A stretch of DNA of 12,800 bases from Alphaproteobacteria bacterium (GCA_029861675.1 JAOTYV010000116.1:1-12800), one strand, 5' to 3'; counted from the first letter of the stretch, positions 1-7,024 are shown. Program-made: numbers and translations. The notes: generated by a model not told the origin, from the sequence alone.

Positions 1-451
1 CGAGCAAGGCGACCGTTTCTGCGTTGCGCCGTGCGAGATATTTGACACCCAGGCCGCTTGCGCCGGCGACGCGCATGCGTTGGACCACCCCGTCGGGAAA
101 AATGGCGAGCGGCTCGCCCGTTTCGGTGCTGAACAGGATGACCAGGCCGGTCCAGCGCTTGCCGGGCGCCATCGGCAGTTTCCGGCGGCGGCGCGTTCCG
201 TCGACAACCGGCCAGGAGAGAATGTCGGAATTGATGCGGACGGAGCCCATGCCGATACCGGCGATGGTCGCGCTCATGGTTTTCAACTGGTAGACCGCGT
301 CCGCCTGCGCCGTCTGTGTGACGATTTCGCCGCGCGCCCCCATGATCGCGCGTTTCGCGGCGATCTCGCGATACGCCTGCTCGAGCGCATCGATACAGTC
401 CGGCATCGTCAACAGGTCTTCGGCGTCCTCGTTCGACAATAACAATGTCAT
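1..451 (-). CDS. Ornithine cyclodeaminase/mu-crystallin family protein (partial, 3' end missing)
   Basis: The first 150 residues of a protein are present; the gene continues past the left edge of the window. The translation reads MTLLLSNEDAEDLL at the N-terminus, has a Lys at about residue 57 (YQLKTMS) where the family has its conserved substrate-binding lysine, and has QRMRVAGASG followed by KYLARRNAETVALL. This last part matches the conserved R-T-A-A-x-S and KYLAR region leading into the Rossmann fold. Family members are NAD(P)-dependent and include ornithine cyclodeaminase, alanine dehydrogenase and ketimine reductases, so the substrate cannot be assigned. The start is set by GAAAGGA about eight bases upstream of the ATG at 451. 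It lies 44 bases after the transporter stop on the same strand, which suggests one operon. Family confidence is high; specificity is unknown. Confidence 0.85.
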   Translation of the reverse strand, partial: MTLLLSNEDAEDLLTMPDCIDALEQAYREIAAKRAIMGARGEIVTQTAQADAVYQLKTMSATIAGIGMGSVRINSDILSWPVVDGTRRRRKLPMAPGKRWTGLVILFSTETGEPLAIFPDGVVQRMRVAGASGLGVKYLARRNAETVALL

Positions 452-495
452 CGGCAATTCCTTTCGGCCGGCAGCGGCCAGCGGGGGCAGCGTTG

Positions 496-2022
496 TTACG
501 GTTTCGTCTTTTTGGAAATCACGATGCGGGTGAGAACGACCAGCGGCAGGATTGCCAGCACGATCAGGGCGAGAAGCCGGAACACGTCGAGATAGGCGAT
601 GAATTCCGCTTGCCGCGTGACCTCGCGCGCAAAGCCATGCAGCCCCGCCGTATCGCCCATGTTCCAGGCGTCCGGAAGCGGCAGATGGTGCAGCCGCTCA
701 TTGTAGAGGCTGACATTTTCGGTCAGCGCCGATCGGTTGGCCTGCGTGTGGCGAAGAAACTGGCTGACGATGAACGAAACGCCGATACTCGCTCCGATGC
801 GGCGGCTGAGCGACAGGAAGGCGGTGCCGTCCGGCCGCAGATCCGGTGTCAGCGTCATATATGCCAGTGCGGTCGCGGTGGTCGACATCAGGCCGAAGCC
901 AAATCCCTGGATGCAAATGGCCAGCAGGACGTGTGCCGAATCCACGGTGGGTGTGAATTGCGACATCTGCCACATCGAAAAGGCGATACACGAGAGGCCG
1001 ACCACGATGATCGGTCTCGGCCCAATTCTAGCGAACAGGATGCCGGCGGCCAGCGATGCGACAAAGGTGGCCATGCCGCGGGGCGAAAGCAGGATGCCCG
1101 ACGCCAATATGGAATACCCCAGATGATTTTGCAGCATACCCGGGAAGATTCCGAGAAACCCGAAGATCATCACCGCAAGGCTGAAGATATAGATCATGCC
1201 GATGATGAAGTTGCGGTTCTTGAACAGCGCCGGATCGACAAATGGCTGCCGCGCGGTAACGATGTGGACAACGAACACGTATAGGGCGGCGACGCCGATG
1301 CCGGCCTCCAGCACGATCTCGGTCGAATTGAACCAGTCCAGACGTTCGCCCCGGTCGAGCATGAGCTGAAAGGCGATCAGGGTCGTCGCCAAGGCGAGAA
1401 ATCCGGTGAAATCGAACCGCCGGGGCTGCAGAGGGGTTTCCCGGACGAAAATGAAGATCATCGTAAAGGCGGCCAACCCGGTCGGGATGTTGATGAAAAA
1501 GACGAACCGCCACGTATAGAACTCGGTGATATAGCCGCCCAGGAACGGTCCGACGATCAGCCCGACAAGCATGCCGATATTGAACCAGGCCATCGCCATG
1601 CCCTGACGTTCCCGCGGATAGGCGTCGAGCAGGATTTGCTGACACAGCGGAACCAGGGCGGCGCCGAACATGCCCTGCAGAAAGCGAGCCTGAACGATTT
1701 CCCCGATCGAATCCGAAAAACCGGACAAGACCGACGCGGCGACAAACCCGACGATAGCAATAAGAAGGAGCCGCTTGCGACCGATCTTCCGGCTCAACCA
1801 GCCGCTCAGCGGGGTGAACACGGCGACGGCAATGAGAAACGCGGTGAGCACCCAGGCGACTTCGTCATGCGCCGCCGAAAACGCGCCCATCATGCTGGGC
1901 AGGGCGATGCCGGCGACGAAGGTGTCCATCGATTGCATACCCGCCGCCAGGCAAACCGAAATGGTGATCCAGAAGAGCGACGGCGCGCGTTCCTTGCCGC
2001 TGGGGGCGACGCTATCCGTCAC
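496..2022 (-). CDS. DHA2-family MFS drug/solute efflux transporter (EmrB/QacA-like)
   Basis: A 508-residue inner-membrane protein of usual DHA2 (14-TM, H+ antiporter) length. Visible signatures are the D1-like segment SMDTFVAGIALPSM (31-44), motif A GWLSRKIGRKR (74-84), the antiporter motif C region GMLVGLIVGPFLGG (150-163) and WRFVFFINIPTG (171-182), typical of EmrB-like proteins. Hydrophobic segments repeat along the whole length and end in a basic tail. No EmrA-type membrane-fusion partner is present in the window, so whether it exports across one or both membranes is open. The listed start is a GTG with poor Shine-Dalgarno; a better-placed ATG at 2073 is in the same frame but is cut off by a TGA at 2049-2047. 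It sits between the isocitrate lyase-like gene and the cyclodeaminase-like gene on the same strand, so its cargo may relate to their metabolite; this is inference. Confidence 0.9.
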   Translation of the reverse strand: MTDSVAPSGKERAPSLFWITISVCLAAGMQSMDTFVAGIALPSMMGAFSAAHDEVAWVLTAFLIAVAVFTPLSGWLSRKIGRKRLLLIAIVGFVAASVLSGFSDSIGEIVQARFLQGMFGAALVPLCQQILLDAYPRERQGMAMAWFNIGMLVGLIVGPFLGGYITEFYTWRFVFFINIPTGLAAFTMIFIFVRETPLQPRRFDFTGFLALATTLIAFQLMLDRGERLDWFNSTEIVLEAGIGVAALYVFVVHIVTARQPFVDPALFKNRNFIIGMIYIFSLAVMIFGFLGIFPGMLQNHLGYSILASGILLSPRGMATFVASLAAGILFARIGPRPIIVVGLSCIAFSMWQMSQFTPTVDSAHVLLAICIQGFGFGLMSTTATALAYMTLTPDLRPDGTAFLSLSRRIGASIGVSFIVSQFLRHTQANRSALTENVSLYNERLHHLPLPDAWNMGDTAGLHGFAREVTRQAEFIAYLDVFRLLALIVLAILPLVVLTRIVISKKTKP

Positions 2023-2046
2023 CTCAGCGCCGCCTGCGACGCATCG

Positions 2047-2073
2047 TCATGCGGCGGCGGTCGGAGCGTTCAT
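2047..2073 (-). other. Interrupted upstream start of the transporter: 8-codon ORF ending in TGA
   Basis: ATG at 2073 has GAGGAG eight bases upstream, the best ribosome site of this region. It reads MNAPTAAA and stops at TGA (2049-2047). It is in frame with the GTG at 2022 (51 bases apart), so the stop interrupts what looks like the original N-terminus. The TGA is followed by CGA, and a single C-to-T change at a CGA codon would create it. A second tiny frame (2050-2024, MTMRRRRR) overlaps the stop as ATGA and ends one base before the GTG. Either a recent nonsense mutation bypassed by restart, or a coupled leader that controls transporter translation. Confidence 0.5.
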
Positions 2074-2125
2074 CGGCATCGCTCCTCGTGGCAATGTGGT
2101 TGAGGCGCAAGGATACCACCGGCCG

Positions 2126-3025
2126 TTATCGCTTGCCCCATTTCGTGTCTTCGACCGTGTCTTCCTCGATCGCATAAAACGCATCCATGCCGATGGTATC
2201 CTCGATCGCCTGGCGCACCTCAACCGCGTCCTCCTGGGTCATGCCGGTGTAGACACCGGTATCCTTCATTTCCTGTAGCGCCTGGCGGGCGTGATGAAAG
2301 CTCACCATCAGAAAGAGTTGGGCGTCGATACAGGCAGCGTATCCCATGTCCTGCAACTCCTTCAGCGAAAGGACCGGGCGGCCGTCACGGTTGCCCCGGC
2401 TCTGCACATAAACCAGGGGAATCTTCGTTTCCTTGGGCGCGCGGGCGGCCTCTTCGAGATTGGTCGGAAACAGCATACCCATATCCGCGCCTTCATCGGC
2501 GCCCATATTGACCCGTTTGACCGCTTCGTCCAGCCCCTCGAAACGGCACGTGTCGGAGCGGGCGATGATCCAGAAATCCTTGTCGAGCGTGTCCCGTTCC
2601 CGGCAGGCCCAGCGTATCTTATCGCGGAATTCCTCGGCCGGAATCGCATGCGCCACATATTTGTGATAGTGCGCCCGCTTGGGGTACAGCTGATCCTCGA
2701 TGTGGATGCCGGCAACGCCGGCCTGGATGAATTGGCGCACCGTGCGCGTTACATGCAATGGTTCGCCGAAGCCCGCACCGGCATCGCACACCGTGGGAAT
2801 GTCGATTGCCCGGGCGACGCCTTCGGCGGTTTCAACCTGCTCGGTCAAGGTGAGCAGCGGTTCACTCACCGCGCGCGAGCCGCCGGTCACATATCCGCCG
2901 ATATAGGCGGCGTCGAAGCCGATATCCTGCACCATCCGGCCGCCGAGCGGGTAGTACACGGACGGCAGATAGACGAAAGGCTTTTCGCTGAACAGTTTTC
3001 GCAGCCGGGTGGTTGCCTTCTCCAT
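2126..3025 (-). CDS. Isocitrate lyase/PEP mutase superfamily protein, atypical active site
   Basis: A 299-residue protein with the (beta/alpha)8 layout of the PEP mutase/isocitrate lyase superfamily. Recognisable elements are GGYVTGGSRA (43-52), DAGAGFGEP (81-89), GIHIEDQ (106-112), YPKRAHYHK (114-122) and WIIARSDT (152-159). E110, D111, Q112 and R156 match conserved family residues. Two differences stand out: the usual D-x-D magnesium motif is D81-A-G83, and the KR/KK-C-G-H loop that supplies the catalytic Cys in isocitrate and methylisocitrate lyases is K-R-A-H-Y-H. It is therefore not a standard lyase of those types; it may be a decarboxylase- or hydrolase-like member with an unassigned 2-oxo or dicarboxylic acid substrate. 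ATG 3025 is preceded by a GAGAG stretch. It is the first gene of the minus-strand operon with the transporter. Confidence 0.88.
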   Translation of the reverse strand: MEKATTRLRKLFSEKPFVYLPSVYYPLGGRMVQDIGFDAAYIGGYVTGGSRAVSEPLLTLTEQVETAEGVARAIDIPTVCDAGAGFGEPLHVTRTVRQFIQAGVAGIHIEDQLYPKRAHYHKYVAHAIPAEEFRDKIRWACRERDTLDKDFWIIARSDTCRFEGLDEAVKRVNMGADEGADMGMLFPTNLEEAARAPKETKIPLVYVQSRGNRDGRPVLSLKELQDMGYAACIDAQLFLMVSFHHARQALQEMKDTGVYTGMTQEDAVEVRQAIEDTIGMDAFYAIEEDTVEDTKWGKR

Positions 3026-3074
3026 GGTGCATTCTCTCTCTTTGTTTTTGAAATGCGATCGCTCCGGAAGGACG

Positions 3075-3104
3075 ATAATAGCGCAGTTCCGGCGGCAACG
3101 ATAA
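3075..3104 (-). promoter_or_regulatory. Weak candidate promoter for the minus-strand operon
   Basis: On the minus strand TATTAT (3080-3075) lies 18 bases downstream of TTATCG (3104-3099), about 50 bases before the ATG at 3025. The -10 is good, the -35 matches only three of six consensus bases. This is the only reasonable hexamer pair I see in the divergent gap. Confidence 0.25.
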
Positions 3105-3124
3105 ATGGTTGGATGGGGGGCGCG

Positions 3125-3152
3125 TTGCTCCGCCTTTCCGATTGATTATAGT
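3125..3152 (+). promoter_or_regulatory. Candidate promoter giving a leaderless hydrolase mRNA
   Basis: TTGCTC (3125-3130) and TATAGT (3147-3152) are separated by 16 bases. Transcription from this -10 would start about six to seven bases later, that is at or next to the ATG at 3159. No Shine-Dalgarno precedes that ATG. The same TATAGT-N6-ATG arrangement occurs at 7189-7203. Confidence 0.45.
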
Positions 3153-3158
3153 GCGGGC

Positions 3159-4277
3159 ATGACAAAATTCTTGAAGCGCTGGCTGCGGGGACGGCCTGTC
3201 GAAATGCCGATTGACCGGATGACCGATGGCGGAGCGGCGAACGCCGCCGACCTGCCGGACGGTTTATGTCTGGATATTGGGGCGATGCAACGGCGTGCCG
3301 CCGAAGCCGCGCCGCGATTGCTGGCGTGGACGCGTGCGGGAATCGATGACCCGCTCGAATGGCAGGCAGCCGTGCGGCTTCGATTGGCGGAGATCAGCGG
3401 GTATGGGCTGTTCGGGGGCCCGCCCGGGATGCTGCATTGCCGTGATCATGACGCCGCCGATAGGGGCGGCCTGCATCAGCGCAGCATCTTCATTCGCGTC
3501 CGGGACGGGCGCGACATTCCGGTGCGGCTTGTTTGGAGCGCCGGATCTGCTTCACCGGAGGCGTGGCCGGTGGCGCTCTGTCTTCAGGGCGACGGCCGGG
3601 ACATGGCGACGTCCTGGGTCGGGGCGGCGGGGCATGACGGCGCGGATGCGGCGGCGGAAATCGATTTTGCCCGGCAGGCCGCGCGGCGCGGATACCTGGC
3701 GGTGTGTGTCGAATTGCCGGGCGCCGGTTTGCGGCAGGGGCGCAGCAATGATGCGGTGGCCAAGCTGGCGGTCGGCGGCAGTATGCTTGGCGATGCGGCG
3801 TCCGACGTCGCCTCGGTGGTCAACTGGCTGACCCAAGGCGATTGCGGGTTTCCCATCGATTTGGATCGGATTGCCGTGATCGGCCATGGCAGCGGTGCGG
3901 CCGTCGCGGTCCTGACGGCCGCGATGGATGCCCGCTGTAGCGCGGTGGTGGCGGCCGGCGGCATAGGACCGCACCGGGCCACGGTCGGCCGACAGGAATT
4001 GCCGCTGCCCTATGTAGTGCCGGGATTGCTGCAGTGGATGGACATGGAAGATGTCGTGGCGCTTTGCGCGCCGCGCCCGGTCTTGATTCTATCGGCGGAG
4101 GACGACCCGCTTTGGCCGGCCTCCGGCGGCCGGCACATCGTCTCGCACGCCGGTGCGGTCTACGAACGCTTGGGCGCGACGCAAGCGATCGCCGCGAAGG
4201 CGCTGGCGGCCGGGCAATGCTTCGACGAAAACCAAGCGTGGGATTGGCTGGCGGCCGTACTCGCCGCGCCGGATTAA
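3159..4277 (+). CDS. Alpha/beta hydrolase (acetyl xylan esterase/dienelactone hydrolase-like), possibly lacking the catalytic His
   Basis: A 372-residue protein with the alpha/beta-hydrolase plan. It shows VCVELPGAG (182-190), the nucleophile elbow GHGSG with S245 (242-246) and CAPRPVLILSAEDDPLWP (303-320), which places the acidic residue at D315 or D316. The segment VPGLLQWMDMEDVVALCAPRP resembles the conserved block of the PF12715-type abhydrolases. Where family members have G-H-x-F before a final amphipathic helix, this protein has G-Q353-C-F. If that alignment is right the triad His is missing and activity is doubtful. No signal peptide is visible; the N-terminus is basic (MTKFLKRWLRGR). 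I chose ATG 3159 over an in-frame ATG at 3105 because 3105 would lie upstream of the candidate promoter. It is divergent from the isocitrate lyase-like operon. Substrate unknown. Confidence 0.8.
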   Translation: MTKFLKRWLRGRPVEMPIDRMTDGGAANAADLPDGLCLDIGAMQRRAAEAAPRLLAWTRAGIDDPLEWQAAVRLRLAEISGYGLFGGPPGMLHCRDHDAADRGGLHQRSIFIRVRDGRDIPVRLVWSAGSASPEAWPVALCLQGDGRDMATSWVGAAGHDGADAAAEIDFARQAARRGYLAVCVELPGAGLRQGRSNDAVAKLAVGGSMLGDAASDVASVVNWLTQGDCGFPIDLDRIAVIGHGSGAAVAVLTAAMDARCSAVVAAGGIGPHRATVGRQELPLPYVVPGLLQWMDMEDVVALCAPRPVLILSAEDDPLWPASGGRHIVSHAGAVYERLGATQAIAAKALAAGQCFDENQAWDWLAAVLAAPD

Positions 4278-4591
4278 CGCCTACAGCCCGGTAAATAATA
4301 GGCCCGCTGTTTCGCGCCGCCACAACCGGCGGTTCGATTTCGTGGCTTCTTGATCACTATCTGGCCAGCCACGTTGCAGACTGCGCCGGCGTCACGAATC
4401 CCCCCCCCAACATTTTCCCGGTCAGGGCGCCGATCTAAACGGCTTTGCGCTTGGGCAAGTGAGGTTTTTTAGCGCGAACGAAGTAAGTAAAAATGGTTAA
4501 CACAAAGTAAAGAAGATTGTTGTCGTAAATAGTTTGTTAATTAATAAAACATTAATCTAGTATTTTATAAAAAATGTGCTATTATTATTTC

Positions 4592-4597
4592 TATAAT
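4592..4597 (+). promoter_or_regulatory. Consensus -10 box TATAAT for the PAS-GGDEF-EAL gene
   Basis: A perfect TATAAT hexamer lies 63 bases before the ATG at 4661. No good -35 stands 16-18 bases upstream (A-rich there), so the promoter may depend on the AT-rich upstream DNA or an activator. The start site would fall near 4604, at the edge of the direct repeat. Confidence 0.45.
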
Positions 4598-4604
4598 ACA
4601 GCCG

Positions 4605-4634
4605 AGTTGGGGTTTATAACTTAGTTGGGGTCTA
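4605..4634 (+). repeat. 12-base direct repeat, 18-base period
   Basis: AGTTGGGGTTTA (4605-4616) recurs as AGTTGGGGTCTA (4623-4634) with one difference. The copies are 18 bases apart, close to two helical turns, just downstream of the TATAAT box. They may be operator half-sites or elements of the 5' leader. Confidence 0.5.
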
Positions 4635-4658
4635 CGCGCGCCGGTTTTGGGCGCGTGT
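4634..4658 (+). promoter_or_regulatory. Stable hairpin immediately before the start codon
   Basis: Bases 4634-4642 pair with 4650-4658 (nine pairs, one of them G-U) around a seven-base loop GGTTTTG. The stem ends two bases before ATG 4661 and covers where a Shine-Dalgarno would be; none is visible. It would be expected to limit translation unless melted or bound. Confidence 0.45.
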
Positions 4659-4660
4659 TC

Positions 4661-6403
4661 ATGAATATTGTGACGAGTCAATCTGACACCATAAAGGCTG
4701 CGCTGACGGGTTCGGGCGACGTAATTTACTCGTGGGATCTCGTAAGCGACGAAATTCAATGGTACGGCAGCATCGCGAATATGTTCGGAATTGCCGCCAG
4801 CGAAGCCGTGGCCAATGGTGATTCCTTTCACGAAAGAATTAATCCCGACGACTTGAAGGATCGGCTCAAGCGCCTTTCCAAACATTTTACAACCCGGGAA
4901 GCATTCGACTGTGAATACCGGGTGCGGACCGAAAAAGGCGGTTTCTGCTGGATCCATGAGCGGGCGTCGGCGGAATTCTCCGAATCCGGACAGCCCGTCC
5001 GATTGAACGGCGTGTTGCGCGTGGTCACCGGCCGCAAGCAGCATGAAGTCCTTCTGGAACAGCGCGCGAACTACGATGAGCTGACGGGCCTCTTTAACAA
5101 GTCGCGGTTGCGGGAAGCCGTCGAGCACGCGCTGGCCTATGCCAGCCGGTACGAAACTTCCGCCGGGTATCTCGCCATCGGGATCGACAAGATGGCGATG
5201 ATGAACGAAGCCTATGGCCGGGAGACGTCGGACGCCGTAATCGTCGGCGTCGCACAACGGCTCGAGGAGTGCATGCGGTCCACCGATATAATCGGCCGCG
5301 TTGGCGGCGATATATTCGGCGTCGTCCTAGCCAACGCGAGCGAAAACGGAATCGCATCCGCGGCGGACAAAATTCTCAATGCGTTCCGGCAATTTGCCGT
5401 GCAAACTCCCGTCGGGGCGATCCATATTACCGTCTCGATTGGCGGGGCCGGGTTCCCGGGCTTGATTCAAACGGCACATGACGTGATGGCGAGCGCGGAA
5501 AGCGCAATGCGCGACGCAAAACGTCTGGGTCGGAATTGTTTCGCCTTTTTCGAAATGTCCGATGAACAGCGCCAGCGTCAGCGCGAGTACATGGTGGTGG
5601 GGGAGCAGGTCGTAAAGGCATTGCAGGACGACCGGATCATCTTCGCCTATCAGCCGGTCGTCGATAGCGGTACGGCCGAGATCGCCTACTACGAAACATT
5701 GATCCGCATGATCGACGAGAACGGCGAAATTGTCGGCGCCGGCGCGTTCGTGCCCATTGCGGAACGCATCGGTCTGATGCGGCAGATCGACCGGCACACA
5801 TTGGAAATGGTGGTCGCCGATCTGGTCGCCGAACCGGACGTCACATTGGCGCTCAATATTTCCAGCCTGACCGCGAGCGACCGATCCTGGCTTCGGGCAT
5901 TGGTCAGCATGGTCAAGGGAAAACCCGACATCGCCCAGCGGTTGATGATCGAAATTACCGAGACCGCGTCACTGCATGATTTCGAGGATTCGGCGCGTTT
6001 CGTGGCGGCGGTGCGGGATCTGGGATGCAAGGTGGCGTTGGATGATTTCGGGTCCGGCTACACTTCGTTCCGGCATTTGAAGTCCTTGACCGTCGATGTC
6101 GTCAAGATCGACGGATCCTTCGTCATGAACGTGGCGGACAATCCCGACAACCTGCTGTTCATCCAGACGCTGCTCAATCTTGCGGAGGGTTTCGGCATCA
6201 AGACCGTGGCCGAATGCGTCGAGCGGGTTGAGGATGCGGATTTGCTGATGAAAGAAGGCGTCAGCTACCTGCAGGGTTACTATTACGGCAAGCCGCAAAT
6301 TCAAAAACCCACCGGCAAATCCGCCGCGCGTTCCGCGAGCGACGAATACAATGGCGACGATGATGGCGTAAACGCCATGCATCCGCTTCTGGCCAGGAAA
6401 TAA
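4661..6403 (+). CDS. PAS-GGDEF-EAL protein, probable cyclic-di-GMP phosphodiesterase
   Basis: A 580-residue cytoplasmic signalling protein with no membrane segment. A PAS_3-type sensor domain spans about 18-125 (YSWDLVSDEIQWYG to LNGVLRVVTGRK). A GGDEF domain spans about 136-300 (NYDELTGLFNKSRL onwards) and an EAL domain about 310-550. The GGDEF signature is GGDIF (215-219), and the upstream metal-binding Asp is also replaced (AIGIDKM), so cyclase activity is unlikely. An RSTD inhibitory-site motif (206-209) is kept at the normal five-residue distance. The EAL domain keeps the expected catalytic set: E345 (ETL), N399, E431, D461-D462 (DDFGSG), K482, E518 and Q538 (LQGYYYGKP). It most likely hydrolyses c-di-GMP under PAS control, with the degenerate GGDEF as a ligand-binding regulator. 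A TTG at 4625 is in frame but lies in the leader; ATG 4661 is preferred. Convergent with phaR. Confidence 0.92.
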   Translation: MNIVTSQSDTIKAALTGSGDVIYSWDLVSDEIQWYGSIANMFGIAASEAVANGDSFHERINPDDLKDRLKRLSKHFTTREAFDCEYRVRTEKGGFCWIHERASAEFSESGQPVRLNGVLRVVTGRKQHEVLLEQRANYDELTGLFNKSRLREAVEHALAYASRYETSAGYLAIGIDKMAMMNEAYGRETSDAVIVGVAQRLEECMRSTDIIGRVGGDIFGVVLANASENGIASAADKILNAFRQFAVQTPVGAIHITVSIGGAGFPGLIQTAHDVMASAESAMRDAKRLGRNCFAFFEMSDEQRQRQREYMVVGEQVVKALQDDRIIFAYQPVVDSGTAEIAYYETLIRMIDENGEIVGAGAFVPIAERIGLMRQIDRHTLEMVVADLVAEPDVTLALNISSLTASDRSWLRALVSMVKGKPDIAQRLMIEITETASLHDFEDSARFVAAVRDLGCKVALDDFGSGYTSFRHLKSLTVDVVKIDGSFVMNVADNPDNLLFIQTLLNLAEGFGIKTVAECVERVEDADLLMKEGVSYLQGYYYGKPQIQKPTGKSAARSASDEYNGDDDGVNAMHPLLARK

Positions 6404-6436
6404 GCGTTCGTCAAATTTCGCGGCGGCGATGCGACC

Positions 6437-7024
6437 CTATCGGGATTTCGGCTTGCCGGCCATCTGGTTGATCTGCTGCTGTAACTGATCCAGCTTATCC
6501 TGCAAATCGTTGACCGAATCGCTCGCCGGGTCGCTGCCGGCCGGACTATCGTCGGCCTGCTGCATCGGCGAAAACATCTTCATCGCCTGCTCGAACACGG
6601 CCATGTTCTTCTTGCTCATTTCTTCCAGCGAGCTGAAGGGCAGCATGCCGCCCATGGCATCCTTCATATAGGACTGCATGCGCTCCTGATTGTCGGAAAA
6701 CATTTTCATCGAGTGTTCCAGGTAACTCGGCAGCAGCATGCGCTGCACGTTGTCTCCGTAGAAGCTGATGATCTGGCGCAGGAATCCGATCGGCAACAGA
6801 TTGTCACCTTTGCCTTCCTCTTCAACGATGATCTGGGTAAGCACGGACCGCGTAATATCTTCGCCGGATTTGGCGTCGTACACGACGAACTCGACGTCAT
6901 CCTTTACCATCTGACAAAGGTATTCGAGCGTCACATAACTGCTGGTCGCGGTATTGTAGAGCCGCCGATTGGCATATTTCTTTATTGTAACGGGCGCGTC
7001 TGGGTCGCCCTTTTTGGCCGCCAT
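6437..7024 (-). CDS. phaR: PHA synthesis regulator PhaR
   Basis: A 195-residue protein with the PHB/PHA accumulation regulator DNA-binding domain at about 12-72 (IKKYANRRLYNTATSSYVTL, then ITRSVLTQIIVEEE). The PHB_acc domain follows at about 75-116 (LLPIGFLRQIISFYG to LEHSMKMF). The C-terminus has a leucine heptad pattern (L174, L178, L181, I185, M188), suggesting oligomerisation. In characterised alphaproteobacteria PhaR binds both nascent PHB granules and TGC-rich operators, releasing phasin and biosynthesis genes when polymer forms; that is family knowledge. ATG 7024 is supported by AGAAGGA about eight bases upstream. It is divergent from the small synthase-subunit-like gene and the PHA synthase, the usual setting for this regulator. 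It is not the unrelated Bacillus PhaR synthase subunit of the same name. Confidence 0.95.
   Translation of the reverse strand: MAAKKGDPDAPVTIKKYANRRLYNTATSSYVTLEYLCQMVKDDVEFVVYDAKSGEDITRSVLTQIIVEEEGKGDNLLPIGFLRQIISFYGDNVQRMLLPSYLEHSMKMFSDNQERMQSYMKDAMGGMLPFSSLEEMSKKNMAVFEQAMKMFSPMQQADDSPAGSDPASDSVNDLQDKLDQLQQQINQMAGKPKSR

Larger units (their letters stand above)
4278..4660 (+). other. Intergenic region with an extremely AT-rich promoter segment
   Basis: No gene is supported in these 383 bases. The first part has a weak hairpin CCGCC-N6-GGCGG (4317-4332) that could end the hydrolase transcript, and a run of nine C (4400-4408). Bases 4481-4600 contain only 23 G/C out of 120 (19%), in sharp contrast with the GC-rich flanks, and include TTAATTAA (4537-4544) and ATTAAT (4551-4556). 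The segment ends in a TATAAT box, a direct repeat and a hairpin before the next gene. AT-rich DNA here may act as an UP element or as a site for an H-NS/MucR-type silencer; that role is inference. Confidence 0.6.

Noticed and set aside
445..1284. Plus-strand open frame of 279 codons opposite the DHA2 transporter
   Set aside because: Its product is full of Arg, His, Asp and Gln with no fold signature, while the opposite strand encodes the transporter motifs.
4400..4408. Run of nine C in the intergenic region
   Set aside because: A homopolymer alone, outside any gene; a possible sequencing-length uncertainty but no feature.
4598..4660. c-di-GMP riboswitch in the leader of the EAL gene
   Set aside because: The conserved GEMM core sequences are absent and only one simple hairpin is present.
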